Shown here one piece after another: positions 1 through 8,958 of a stretch of 62,681 nt of DNA. Source of the DNA: Bacilli bacterium (GTDB lineage Bacteria; Bacillota_I; Bacilli_A; RF39; UBA660); the NCBI GenBank assembly GCA_017409025.1, contig JAFQTN010000010.1:1-62681 (forward strand), written 5' to 3'. The notes beneath the pieces were generated by a model. It made no database searches. It was not told the origin of the DNA and saw only the letters and a program-made list of their open reading frames with translations. The number at the start of each line of letters is the position of its first letter. Position 1 is the stretch's first letter. The position numbers and the translations under genes were made by a program.

Positions 1-960
1 TGGAGAAGTAGTAATTGAAAATGGTACATTCTCTAACTTAGGAGCTAAATCAGTTGAAGATGATGGAACTACACCAAACAATAATGAATTAATATATGCA
101 AATGGTGGAAAAATTACTATCAATGGTGGTAAATTTATTGGTAACACTGAAAATGAAAAATGGGGAACTAGATATACTCTAAACTTAAAAGATAATACTG
201 GTTCTGAAATTGCAGTTAAAGGTGGAACATTCGTAGCATTAAATCCAGCGGATGTTTATTCTGAACCAACACAACCATTAAGTTTTGTAGCAGAAGGTTA
301 TAAAGTAGTAAAAGATTCTGAAAAGAATGAATATACTGTTACGAAATATGATGATAATAATGTTACAGATGAAACAGAATTAAATACATTAGTAGAAACT
401 GCTGAAACCATTAAATTAGGTTCTGATATTAAATTAAATTCAATGATAATCATATCTAAAGAATTAACGTTAGATTTAAATGGATATAAGATTGATGTTA
501 TTGAAGATTTTGTAGATTACTCTGTATTTAAAGTTATTGAAAATGGTAAATTAACTATAACTGGTGATGGTGAAATTGATTCAGCTAGCCAAGGAAATGA
601 TTATTCAATGGCTATATGGGCTGTAAACGGTGGAGAAGTAGTAATTGAAAATGGTACATTCTCTAACTTAGGAGCTAAATCAGTCGAAGATAATGGAACT
701 ACACCAAACAATAATGAATTAATATATGCAAATGGTGGGAAAATTACTATCAATGGTGGTAAATTTATTGGTAACTCAATGAATGAAACACACGGAGCGA
801 AATTTACTTTAAATATGTTAGATAATAGTAATTCTTCAATCGTTGTATATGGTGGAACATTCGTTGATTATAATCCAGCAGATGCTTATTCAGAGCCAAC
901 ACAACCTAAGAGCTTTTTAGCAGAAGGTTATAAAACGGTTAAAAATGAAAATGAATATAC
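1..960 (+). repeat. 630-bp tandem coding repeat (one and a half copies)
   Basis: Bases 1-150 match 631-780 at nearly every position, a period of 630 bp (210 codons, frame preserved). After about base 150 of each unit the copies diverge sharply (TENEKWGTRYTLNLKDNT against SMNETHGAKFTLNMLDNS) before converging again at GGTF and NPADxYSEPTQP. The uneven divergence suggests local gene conversion or selection on one segment. Confidence 0.85.
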
Positions 961-976
961 TGTTGTAGCTGAATAA
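1..976 (+). CDS. Tandem-repeat surface protein, 5'-truncated
   Basis: The frame is open from base 2 to the stop at 974-976 with no interruption, so this is the 3' end of a longer gene that begins outside the window; the ATG at 443 is internal. The visible part is one and a half copies of a 210-residue repeat. It is rich in short Gly/Asn turns such as NGGEVVIENGTF and NGGKITINGGKF, the kind of pattern seen in right-handed beta-helix proteins. The C-terminus ends at TVVAE right after the last repeat, with no LPXTG motif, membrane segment or wall-binding domain visible, so how it is held at the surface is unknown. It sits beside a capsule locus. A secreted adhesin or surface-layer role is inference; no catalytic residues were recognised. 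Confidence 0.75.
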   Translation, partial: GEVVIENGTFSNLGAKSVEDDGTTPNNNELIYANGGKITINGGKFIGNTENEKWGTRYTLNLKDNTGSEIAVKGGTFVALNPADVYSEPTQPLSFVAEGYKVVKDSEKNEYTVTKYDDNNVTDETELNTLVETAETIKLGSDIKLNSMIIISKELTLDLNGYKIDVIEDFVDYSVFKVIENGKLTITGDGEIDSASQGNDYSMAIWAVNGGEVVIENGTFSNLGAKSVEDNGTTPNNNELIYANGGKITINGGKFIGNSMNETHGAKFTLNMLDNSNSSIVVYGGTFVDYNPADAYSEPTQPKSFLAEGYKTVKNENEYTVVAE

Positions 977-995
977 TTATTATAAATGTTTATAA

Positions 996-1027
996 AAATA
1001 CATTCATTAATTTGAATGTATTTTTTT
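996..1027 (+). terminator. Rho-independent terminator of the repeat protein
   Basis: An inverted repeat AAATACATTCA / TGAATGTATTT with a 6-base loop is followed by a run of T. It lies 20 bases after the stop codon. Confidence 0.8.
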
Positions 1028-1101
1028 GTGCGTCACTAACAATTTAAATTTACAAAAAATACTAAAATTTTTAAAAAAAGTGAGAAATATTATATGAAAT
1101 A

Positions 1102-1110
1102 TGGTATAAT
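1102..1110 (+). promoter_or_regulatory. Extended -10 promoter of the polysaccharide cluster
   Basis: TGGTATAAT is an extended -10 element with no convincing -35 box. It leaves an approximately 90-base untranslated leader before the first cluster gene at 1208. Confidence 0.55.
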
Positions 1111-1207
1111 TATAAAGATGAAGAAAGTAAATTTAAATGTTTATTATTGATTTAACGATAATTCAGTATTTAAATATTAATAATTAAGTAGTAAGAGAGG
1201 TCCGAGT

Positions 1208-1903
1208 ATGTATTTAAAACTTTTTAAAAGAATAATAGATTTTGTAGTATCTTTAATTTCTTTAATTGTTCTTTTTCCAATTCTTTTAATTTTAACGATT
1301 GTTGGTGTTATTGTTATGCGAGGAAATCCTTTTTTTCTTCAAAAAAGACCTGGTAAAAAGAATAAAAATGGGAAAGAAAAAATATTTAACCTAATCAAAT
1401 TTCGTACTATGGACAATCGTAAAGATAAAGATGGAAATCTTTTACCTGATGAAGTTAGACTAAATAAATATGGAAAAATCTTAAGAAGTACAAGTTTAGA
1501 TGAACTTCCAGAATTAATAAATATTTTAAAAGGTGATATGAGTATTGTAGGGCCGAGGCCACAACTTGTTAGGGATATGGTGTTTATGTCTGAAGAACAA
1601 AGAAGAAGACATGATGTTACGCCTGGATTAACCGGTCTTGCACAGATAAGTGGGAGAAATAATATTACGTGGGAACAGAAATTTAAAATTGATTTACAAT
1701 ATATTGATAGTGGAATTACTTTTGTAGGTGATTTTAAGATTATTTTGAAAACTATAGGTAAAGTGTTAAATAGAAGTGATATTGTTCGTAAGGGGACAGT
1801 TAGCGATTTAGATTTTGGAGATTGGTTATTAAAAAAAGGTAAAATAACAAAAAAAGAATACAACGAAAAGCAAAAAGAAGCTAAAGAAATTCTTGATAAT
1901 TAA
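1208..1903 (+). CDS. Initiating sugar-1-phosphate transferase (PglC/EpsL type)
   Basis: Bacterial sugar transferase family (PF02397). It starts lipid-linked glycan synthesis by moving a sugar-1-phosphate from a UDP-sugar to undecaprenyl phosphate at the membrane. At 231 residues it is the short, PglC-like form: one N-terminal hydrophobic segment (about residues 8-38), then the conserved core with KFRTMD, STSLDELPELINILKGDMSIVGPRP (read in two blocks) and PGLTGLAQISGRN. The family's catalytic Asp-Glu pair is visible in LDELPE. It is the first gene of the cluster. Because the cluster also encodes PglF-, PglE- and PglD-like enzymes, the donor could be UDP-diNAcBac or UDP-GlcNAc; the sequence does not decide. 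Confidence 0.88.
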   Translation: MYLKLFKRIIDFVVSLISLIVLFPILLILTIVGVIVMRGNPFFLQKRPGKKNKNGKEKIFNLIKFRTMDNRKDKDGNLLPDEVRLNKYGKILRSTSLDELPELINILKGDMSIVGPRPQLVRDMVFMSEEQRRRHDVTPGLTGLAQISGRNNITWEQKFKIDLQYIDSGITFVGDFKIILKTIGKVLNRSDIVRKGTVSDLDFGDWLLKKGKITKKEYNEKQKEAKEILDN

Positions 1904-1959
1904 TGATATTATTTATAAAAATTAAGATATATTAGAAGATATTAAGTAAGGTGAAGAGT

Positions 1960-3111
1960 ATGATAGTAAAATTACTGAAAAAAATAGCAATTGCAATAGA
2001 GAAAAAACAAGATAATATTTTTACTTATCCTATTGATAAGCAACAAAAATATATTAATAAATTTGAGGATCCTAAAAACAATATAGAAAGAAGTTATTTC
2101 CAATATTGTTGTCAAATGAAATTATATGGTAAACCAATCCATTTATTATTAAATATTGCGTCACTTCCTTTAGTAATATTTTATATGATAAAATTAAAAA
2201 GTGTAAAATTAGAAAAAAATACAAAAGATGCAGTATTTTTTAATGATGGTAAACCTTTTAATATTATTCCAAATAGTATTTTAAAAAAATATAATGATAT
2301 AATAACGATATCATCTAATGAAAGATGTTTGAGTAAAAGCGATAAAAGATTTTTATATAAAATATTTAAAAAATATCCCTTTTCTTGGTTATTTTGGCTT
2401 AAGTTAATCATTAAGGTATCACAATATAGTTATGCTATAAATAAGTATTCGCCTAAAGCCATAATATGTTGTAGTGAATTTTCTTTTACTTCATCAATAC
2501 TTACTGAATATTGTCATTTAAAAAATATAAAATTAATTAATGTTATGCATGGAGAAAAACTATATAATATAAATGATTCTTTTGCTAAATTTGATGAATT
2601 TTATGTATGGGGGCAAGAATATATTGATCTTCTTAGTTTGCTTCGTTTTGATAAAAAACAATTTAAAATAGAAGTACCTAGTTCATTAAGAATAAAGAAA
2701 GATAACTCGGTAGAAATAAAATATGATTTTACATATTATCTTGGTGGTGAAACTATTGATGAATTAGTTAGGATAAGTGAAAATCTTCGCGTTATTAAAA
2801 ACAATGGTTTTAAAGTATCTATTAGACCTCATCCAAGATATTCTGATATGTCAGAAATAAATAAAATTTTTGATTTTTTGGATATTGAAAATCTTGAAAA
2901 AACAACAATTGAAACATCGTTGTTACAAACAAAAAATGCTATTTCTCTTTTTTCTACTGTTTTGACTCAAGCTTATTATAGTAGTATCGGTATTGGAATT
3001 ATAATAGATGATATTTCTGTACCAAATAAATATGAAAAACTAGAGGAATTAAAATATATTATGATTTCTGTCGAACATAAATTATTGTCTGAGTTAATTA
3101 ATAAACAATAA
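1960..3111 (+). CDS. Putative GT-B glycosyltransferase of the capsule cluster
   Basis: About 383 residues. I start it at ATG 1960, because AAGGTGA lies five bases upstream; the GTG at 1951 is part of that ribosome-binding site. Two motifs stand out: NVMHGEKLY in the middle and RPHPRYSDM about two thirds along, followed by an ETSLL stretch. His-Gly and Arg-Pro-His-Pro motifs occur in GT-B enzymes that use CDP- or CMP-activated donors (CDP-glycerol transferases and bacterial sialyl- or polysialyltransferases). In a cluster that makes a CMP-nonulosonic acid, transfer of that sugar is a reasonable guess, but the family is not firmly recognised. No signal peptide; a short hydrophobic stretch near residues 60-75 may contact the membrane. 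Confidence 0.55.
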   Translation: MIVKLLKKIAIAIEKKQDNIFTYPIDKQQKYINKFEDPKNNIERSYFQYCCQMKLYGKPIHLLLNIASLPLVIFYMIKLKSVKLEKNTKDAVFFNDGKPFNIIPNSILKKYNDIITISSNERCLSKSDKRFLYKIFKKYPFSWLFWLKLIIKVSQYSYAINKYSPKAIICCSEFSFTSSILTEYCHLKNIKLINVMHGEKLYNINDSFAKFDEFYVWGQEYIDLLSLLRFDKKQFKIEVPSSLRIKKDNSVEIKYDFTYYLGGETIDELVRISENLRVIKNNGFKVSIRPHPRYSDMSEINKIFDFLDIENLEKTTIETSLLQTKNAISLFSTVLTQAYYSSIGIGIIIDDISVPNKYEKLEELKYIMISVEHKLLSELINKQ

Positions 3112-3146
3112 TAAATATAAATTAATAATAAATTGGAGTGATAAAA

Positions 3147-4340
3147 TTGAAAATTAAAATAAATATTCCGGAAATAATAGTATTATGTTTTTTGATAACT
3201 TTTTTCTGTGCTAAAACTATTTCCATGCCACATATGTTATCTAATGGGATGATAGCATTTTCTGGAATTGTCTGTTTTGGATATGCATTCATTAAGCATA
3301 AAGTGTCATTATGGCAGATATTACTAGCTGTTGGTTTATCTGTGTTAATGTTTATATCTACTATTTATAATGGGAATTCTTCCATCTTAGAAATTTTGTG
3401 GATTTGGTGTTACTTTGGTGTGGCTATAATGTTAAAAAAATTTAGTATTAAAAGTAAAAAAATTAGTTGTTTGTTGCTTGTTATAACATTAATTTATGGT
3501 ATAAAAATATTATTAGGCGTGTCTGCTGTGGATGCAATAGGTGGAGATAGTGGAAATAATATAGCAACATATATTTTATTTTATGTATTTTTAATATATA
3601 TTAAAAGATATGAAGAAGGAAAAAGTATTGTTTATTGGCCGTCTATCATTGCAATAGCTCTTTCAATTTGGGGGAATGGAAGAGCAGGGTTATTGGCAAG
3701 TATAATCATGTTTGTTCTAATTTTTTTGTATGATTATAAATGTGTTAGTAAAGAAAGAAAGACTTTACTGATAAAAGTTATTGTTCTTCTAATTGTTGCA
3801 GTTTTAATAATGGGCATATTTTTGAGACCTTATATTGAAACATTTTTAATGAAATTTTATTATTATGGATATTCATCAGTACGAACTAAAATTTTTATGG
3901 AGTATATTTTAAATTCGGTTAATTCAATTGGAAATTTTATACTTGGTGTTCCAATGATATCAGATAGTACACCTTTATTAACAGTATACTCAAGTAATCC
4001 TCATAATTCATTTCTTATGCTTCATGCAAAATATGGTATTATTGGATTTTCATATGTATTATTAGTGTTAATACGTTTTTTAATAAAACAGTGCAAGGAA
4101 AAAAAATATATGTATTTAATAGTCTTTGTAGTATGGTTTGTTCGTAGTATGTTTGATTGGACGGGTTTTCCGGGTATTTTTGATATTTTATTCTTCTATT
4201 TTTTGTTAGTTAGTTGCGACGAAAATAATGTAAAAATCGATAGAATCGAGAAAAAAATATATAATTTTTTTAGAATGTGCTTACATAAAATAAGTTGCAA
4301 AAAAGATAATAAGAACTTAAAAAAGGTTAGACATTCATAA
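3147..4340 (+). CDS. Wzy-like polysaccharide polymerase (first of two)
   Basis: A polytopic membrane protein with about ten hydrophobic segments and the late motif NPHNSFLMLHAKYGIIGF, typical of the O-antigen ligase/polymerase (Wzy_C) fold, where a periplasm-side His-Asn precedes a glycine-rich helix. These enzymes join lipid-linked repeat units at the outer face of the membrane. Start: GGAGTGA lies six bases before TTG 3147, so TTG is preferred over GTG 3138, which lies inside the ribosome-binding site. The C-terminal 35 residues are basic and probably cytoplasmic. A second protein of the same kind lies at 6136, so one may be the polymerase and the other a ligase or a polymerase with another linkage. 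Confidence 0.72.
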   Translation: MKIKINIPEIIVLCFLITFFCAKTISMPHMLSNGMIAFSGIVCFGYAFIKHKVSLWQILLAVGLSVLMFISTIYNGNSSILEILWIWCYFGVAIMLKKFSIKSKKISCLLLVITLIYGIKILLGVSAVDAIGGDSGNNIATYILFYVFLIYIKRYEEGKSIVYWPSIIAIALSIWGNGRAGLLASIIMFVLIFLYDYKCVSKERKTLLIKVIVLLIVAVLIMGIFLRPYIETFLMKFYYYGYSSVRTKIFMEYILNSVNSIGNFILGVPMISDSTPLLTVYSSNPHNSFLMLHAKYGIIGFSYVLLVLIRFLIKQCKEKKYMYLIVFVVWFVRSMFDWTGFPGIFDILFFYFLLVSCDENNVKIDRIEKKIYNFFRMCLHKISCKKDNKNLKKVRHS

Positions 4341-4539
4341 AATGATAAAATATCATTATATAGTATTAGCATATTAGTTCTAGATTGTATATTAATAGGT
4401 GGCATTTATAGTAGAATATAGCGAGTCCCTTTTTGGATATCGAGGTAATAAATATTACTTTAAATTTTAAAAAAGTGTAAATATTATCAACTTTATAATT
4501 AATTGTTGGTAGATATTAACGAAACGGATGGTGAGATTT
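4341..4539. other. Intergenic stretch without recognised content
   Basis: About 200 AT-rich bases between the first Wzy-like gene and the flippase. No terminator, RNA gene or convincing short ORF was seen. GGTGAG at 4530-4535 is the ribosome-binding site of the next gene. Confidence 0.4.
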
Positions 4540-6096
4540 GTGAAAAAACTGAATTGGTTAATTACACAAGGAATATTTCTTTCTATTGTTGCAGCTCTAG
4601 CATCTGTTTTATCATTTGCTAAAGAAGCTATTTTTGCTAATTATTTTGGCGTATCAGAAATTGCAGATGCATATACTGTGGCAATTCAAATACCTGAAAT
4701 ATTATTTGCTGTAATTTGGGAAGCTATTCATGCTATAGTTGTTCCACTTTATACTGAAAAAATTTCTAAAGAAGGAAAACGTAATGCAAATAAATTTATA
4801 TCAACTTTCTTTACTATTATTAGTTTAATTTGTATTTTATTTGTGATTTTTGGAGAAATTTTTACTAACACAATTGTAAGTCTATTTTCTCCTGGTTTAT
4901 CGTCAGAAGCTCATGTTCTTGCTACAGAACTTATGAGGTGGGTTTTACCAACACTTATATTTGAAGGCGTTATTAGAGTTTGTACGGGTGTTTTAAATGT
5001 ATACCAACAATTTATTGTACCAAAGTTATTAACAGTTATTAGAAATGTGGGTATAATTGTATTTTTAATTTTTTTTGCAAATAAATTTGGCGTATATGCA
5101 GCGATTTTTGGAGTTTTATGTGGAATTGTGATTGAATGTGGTTTGTGCTATTTTACAATGTTGAAAAAAGAAAAATTTAAAATTAGACTTGACTTAAAAG
5201 ATCCGATGTTAAAGAAAGCTGGTTATATGTTATTTCCATTGGTAGTTGGAATCGGAATAAATGAAATTAATCAAATTGCTGATAAATTTATTGCTTCACT
5301 TCTAGATGCTGGAAGTATTTCTTCGTTGAATTATGCTAGTAAATTAAGTTCTATTATACAGGTAGTAATGTTTAGTAATATTGTTACTGTATTTTATCCA
5401 GTTTTTTCCAATATAGCGGCTGAAGGAAACAAAAAACAATTATCACAGACTTTCGTTAAAGTATTACGATTGGTAATATTATTATGTGTTCCAATAATTT
5501 TCGGAGGTGTGTTTTTAAAAAATGAAATTGTGTCGTTGGCATTTGAAAGAGGAAGTTTTCATCATCAAGCGGTTTATTTAGTGGCTACATTGTTTTCAAT
5601 TTACTTAATTACAACTTTGTTTACAAGTATAAATAATGTAAGTGTAAAACTTTTTGCTTCCTGTTGTGATACAAAAACAGCAGCAATTAATTCATCAATA
5701 GGAGTTGTAATAAATATTTTTCTTAATATAGTTTTGTCAAAATACATGGGGGTAATTGGTTTGACTTTAGCAACTTTGATTTCATCAATTTTTGTTTCTA
5801 TTAATTCGTTGATACTGGTAAGAAAAAAGATTTATAAGTTTAAAATATCACTTTTATTTTCATTATTTTGTAAAAGTATCATCAGTGCCTTTGTTATGTT
5901 ATTTGTGTTAATAATTATAAAATCAATATTATTTAGTGGAATTGTTTTTTCTACAATTACAAAAATAGGATATTGTTTATTATGTATTATTATTGGTGCA
6001 ATTATTTATGCTGTTACATTAATTATTTTTCGTGTTGATGAATTGCAATTTTTTTATTCAAAATTAAAAAAAATATTGCATTTAAAAAATAATTAA
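4540..6096 (+). CDS. MurJ/MviN-family lipid-linked glycan flippase (Wzx role)
   Basis: About 518 residues and roughly 14 membrane segments of the MOP exporter superfamily. The N-terminus carries the MviN/MurJ signature region (AKEAIFANYFGVSEIADAYTVA). MurJ proteins flip lipid II. Inside a capsule cluster between two polymerase-like genes, this copy more likely flips the lipid-linked capsule unit, replacing the usual Wzx, which is otherwise absent; that assignment is inference. Start: GTG 4540 has GGTGAG four bases upstream; ATG 4528 is also in frame but has no ribosome-binding site. The family's basic cavity residues cannot be judged reliably by eye. Confidence 0.75.
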   Translation: MKKLNWLITQGIFLSIVAALASVLSFAKEAIFANYFGVSEIADAYTVAIQIPEILFAVIWEAIHAIVVPLYTEKISKEGKRNANKFISTFFTIISLICILFVIFGEIFTNTIVSLFSPGLSSEAHVLATELMRWVLPTLIFEGVIRVCTGVLNVYQQFIVPKLLTVIRNVGIIVFLIFFANKFGVYAAIFGVLCGIVIECGLCYFTMLKKEKFKIRLDLKDPMLKKAGYMLFPLVVGIGINEINQIADKFIASLLDAGSISSLNYASKLSSIIQVVMFSNIVTVFYPVFSNIAAEGNKKQLSQTFVKVLRLVILLCVPIIFGGVFLKNEIVSLAFERGSFHHQAVYLVATLFSIYLITTLFTSINNVSVKLFASCCDTKTAAINSSIGVVINIFLNIVLSKYMGVIGLTLATLISSIFVSINSLILVRKKIYKFKISLLFSLFCKSIISAFVMLFVLIIIKSILFSGIVFSTITKIGYCLLCIIIGAIIYAVTLIIFRVDELQFFYSKLKKILHLKNN

Positions 6097-6135
6097 ATAT
6101 AAGTAAGGAAAATAATATAAAATTAGGAGGAAAAT

Positions 6136-7362
6136 ATGAAATTAAATTTTTTAAAAAGTAATAAAAAAAATATTTTTATGTATATTGTTTTAACATTCGC
6201 TTGTTTAGATACAATAACAAGGTTGCCAATGAATAGTGGTATATCTATATTTAGAATCTTATCTGTTATAATTTTATTATATGGTATTTTTTATAAGAAT
6301 TTTAAACTAAAAAAAGCTTATTTGTTTATGATAGGAGTTTTTATATATAGTTTATTGATGGTTTTAATATGGGATGGTTCTATTGCAATGCATATTAATA
6401 ATTTTATTCATTGGTTATTTATATTTGCCATTTTTGTATGCATGATTATTTTAAAAAATTCTAATAATTTTAAACGCAATTTTTTAATTTTTTTAGATAT
6501 TTTTACTTTGGTAACTATAGTAATATTTTATATTGAATATTTTACTGGATTGAGGTTTTTTCAACTTTTTACAGCTGGTTATGATTTACCAAGTGTATTT
6601 TATTATGGTATAAATGATTGTGCTTCTGCATTAGTTGCAGTAGGTGTATTATATATATTGGAATTTGTTAATGAGTATAATATTTTCAATTTAATTAAAT
6701 GTATTATTATTATTATTACAATTTTTCTGTTGGGTGCAAGGGCTAGTGTTCTTGTTTTAGGCGTTGCAATCTTATTAGTTTGTATATTAAAAATAATGAA
6801 AAGTATTGTTGACAAAAAAAAGAGAAATTTATTTCTTCTTGGAATGTTGGTGTTTATAATAGCAATAATTATTATTAATCCAACAATTGATGATGAAACA
6901 TTAGTTGAACTTATCGCTAAACCTTTAATTCAAATATTTAAGCTTGAGGTTATAGATACTAGAGGAAGTGTTACAATTAGAGCAACTGCAATTGTTTTAG
7001 GTTTAAAAGAATTAATTAGAACATTTGGCTTTGGAATTGGGTTAGGGAACTGTACTTTAATGTTAACTAGACAAGGATTCTCAACATTAGGAAGCATGCA
7101 TAACATGTTAATTCAAGTTTGGACTGAATTGGGTTGGTTTTCAATTTTTATGTTTTATAAGCTAATAAGTAAAACAATAAAAAAATATAAAAATGATGTT
7201 AAACAGAAACGAAAAAACTCTAAATCATATTATGGCTTGATAATGTTGATTATAGCCCCTTTGCTTGGAATGCAGTCTTCAGAAGGGTTATTATCAATAT
7301 ATATAGTATGGATGACTATGTTTTATGCTTTTTTGATAACTTTTGATAATAGCGAAGATTAA
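6136..7362 (+). CDS. Wzy-like O-antigen polymerase/ligase (second of two)
   Basis: 408 residues with about eleven hydrophobic segments, preceded by a good ribosome-binding site (AGGAGGAAAAT-ATG). It carries the Wzy_C hallmark late in the protein, GFGIGLGNC followed by MHNMLIQVWTELGWF, where His-Asn and Glu sit in the outer loop used for glycan transfer. It is not closely similar to the other Wzy-like protein at 3147, so this is not a recent duplication. Expected role: polymerising lipid-linked repeat units or ligating the glycan outside the cell. It is the last gene before the degenerate neuC/ugd copy. Confidence 0.75.
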   Translation: MKLNFLKSNKKNIFMYIVLTFACLDTITRLPMNSGISIFRILSVIILLYGIFYKNFKLKKAYLFMIGVFIYSLLMVLIWDGSIAMHINNFIHWLFIFAIFVCMIILKNSNNFKRNFLIFLDIFTLVTIVIFYIEYFTGLRFFQLFTAGYDLPSVFYYGINDCASALVAVGVLYILEFVNEYNIFNLIKCIIIIITIFLLGARASVLVLGVAILLVCILKIMKSIVDKKKRNLFLLGMLVFIIAIIIINPTIDDETLVELIAKPLIQIFKLEVIDTRGSVTIRATAIVLGLKELIRTFGFGIGLGNCTLMLTRQGFSTLGSMHNMLIQVWTELGWFSIFMFYKLISKTIKKYKNDVKQKRKNSKSYYGLIMLIIAPLLGMQSSEGLLSIYIVWMTMFYAFLITFDNSED

Positions 7363-7383
7363 TTTATAGAATATGAAAACACA

Positions 7384-7519
7384 TAAATATGGATAATACC
7401 TTTTAAATCCATATTATCAAAAAGATGTTGCAAAGAATTATTATTTAAAAACTAAAGAGATACTAAATGAAATTAATGATATAGATCTTAAAGAATTTTA
7501 TGATATTATTAGGAAGTAA
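7384..7519 (+). pseudogene. Remnant of the neuC 3' end
   Basis: Roughly nine bases in ten match the last part of neuC at about 12349-12487. The neuC frame stays open to its stop (TAA 7517-7519), giving NPYYQKDVAKNYYLKTKEIL and then LKEFYDIIRK. Everything upstream of the last 40 or so codons is missing. Confidence 0.85.
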
Positions 7520-7521
7520 AA

Positions 7522-7668
7522 ATGAAAATAGCAGTAGCTGGAATAGGATATGTAGAATTATCTTTAGCAACTTTACTTAGTAAAAAAATTGTCACTAACA
7601 GAATGGAAACTGAATTAAATATTTGTAAAGATAAAATATATACGAGAGATTTATTTTCAAGAGATTAG
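7522..7668 (+). pseudogene. Internally deleted copy of the nucleotide-sugar dehydrogenase
   Basis: The first 22 codons of the dehydrogenase at 12484 (MKIAVAGIGYVELSLATLLS) are joined in frame to its last 26 codons (NRMETELNICKDKIYTRDLF). About 1 kb between them is deleted, giving a 48-residue ORF that keeps both the start and stop of the parent. It retains half a Rossmann motif and cannot be an active enzyme. With the neuC remnant just upstream it reproduces the neuC-ugd junction of 12.35-13.65 kb as a direct repeat. Whether it is translated is unknown; an AGGAAG lies just before the ATG. Confidence 0.85.
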
Positions 7669-7821
7669 TAGAATAATAGATATTTAAATAAAAATTGCTT
7701 AATTTTAAAAAGTTGATAATTTATTGAAAATAAAAAATATTAATTTGATTTTATGTATTATATTTGATATTATAATTATGTACTTAATATGTAATTTTAT
7801 TATAAATATAGGAGGAAAAAA

Positions 7822-8949
7822 ATGAAATATTGTACTAAATGTGTAATGCCTAGTACTAGACCTGGGATTACTTTTAATGAGGAAGGGGTTTGTGCTGCAT
7901 GTCAATCTTATGAAAGAAGAAAATCAATTGATTGGGATGAGCGTTATAAGGAACTAGAAAAACTATGTGATAAGTATCGTGGAATTAATGGTAATGGATA
8001 TGATTGTGCAATTGCGGTAAGTGGTGGAAAGGATAGTCATTATCAAGTTTATTTGATGAAAGAAGTTATGCATATGAATCCTATTTTGTTTAGTGTTGAA
8101 GACAATTTTAAAATGACAGAAGCAGGAAAACATAACATTAAAAATATTTCTGAAGCCTTTGGTTGTAATATTATTAGTTTAAAGCCTGATATTAAAACTC
8201 AGAAAAAATTAATGAGATATACATTTGAGAAATATGGGAAACCAACTTGGTTTATTGATAGACTTATTTATACGTATCCTATGCATATGGCAGCAATGTT
8301 TAATATTCCATTGCTTGTTTATGGTGAAAATGTAAGTTATGAATATGGTGGAGCTGATTATGTAGAAACATATTCTGCAAAAGACCAACTAAAAAATGGA
8401 GTTGCTTCTGATATCGATTTGGATGAGTTAATTGCTAATACGGGTGTAACAAAAGAGGCTCTTAATATGACATTAGCGCCATCTAAAGAGGAAATGGAAA
8501 AATTGGATCCAATGTATGTATCATATTTTATTCCATGGAATAGTTTTAGTAATTATCATCTTGCTAAAAAGTATGGTTTTCGTGATCTTACTCATGAATG
8601 GGATAGAACACATCATGTTGAAAATTTTGATCAAATTGATTCGCCTGCTTATTTAGTTCATTCTTGGTTAAAATATCCTAAATTTGGACATGCTGCCGCT
8701 ACTGACTATACTGCTCGTATGATTAGATATGGTATGTTAACTAGAGAAGAAGCAATTGAATTAGTAAAAGAACGTGATGGTAATTTAGATCCAAGATCAG
8801 TAAGAGAATTTTGTGAATTTGTAGGTTATACCGAAAGTGAGTTTTGGAATATTATGGACAAATTTTATAATAAAGATTTATTTGAAAAAAATTCATTTGG
8901 AGAATGGGTTCTTAAAAAACCTATATGGAATTCAGTAAGTAAAAATTAG
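7822..8949 (+). CDS. N-acetyl sugar amidotransferase (WbpG/PseA/LegX type)
   Basis: Converts an acetamido group on a bacterial sugar to an acetamidino group. The N-terminus has a zinc-binding pattern, CTKCVMPSTRPG then CAAC, followed by the PP-loop ATP pyrophosphatase motif SGGKDS near residue 69. Length (375) fits the family. Relatives act on pseudaminic acid (PseA), legionaminic acid (PtmG) or ManNAc3NAc uronate (WbpG). The WbpG system draws ammonia from HisH/HisF-like partners, and none is encoded in this window. A strong AGGAGG lies before the ATG. The downstream neuD/neuB/neuA/neuC genes make modification of a nonulosonic acid the likely job, which is inference from context. Confidence 0.85.
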   Translation: MKYCTKCVMPSTRPGITFNEEGVCAACQSYERRKSIDWDERYKELEKLCDKYRGINGNGYDCAIAVSGGKDSHYQVYLMKEVMHMNPILFSVEDNFKMTEAGKHNIKNISEAFGCNIISLKPDIKTQKKLMRYTFEKYGKPTWFIDRLIYTYPMHMAAMFNIPLLVYGENVSYEYGGADYVETYSAKDQLKNGVASDIDLDELIANTGVTKEALNMTLAPSKEEMEKLDPMYVSYFIPWNSFSNYHLAKKYGFRDLTHEWDRTHHVENFDQIDSPAYLVHSWLKYPKFGHAAATDYTARMIRYGMLTREEAIELVKERDGNLDPRSVREFCEFVGYTESEFWNIMDKFYNKDLFEKNSFGEWVLKKPIWNSVSKN

Positions 8950-8958
8950 GTGATATCT

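Noticed and set aside
443-976. Separate gene starting at ATG 443
   Set aside because: The same frame is open upstream to the window edge and contains another copy of the repeat, so 443 is internal to a longer gene.
1339-1863. 174-codon ORF on the minus strand within the sugar transferase gene
   Set aside because: Shadow of a gene with clear family motifs; low-complexity translation and no ribosome-binding site.
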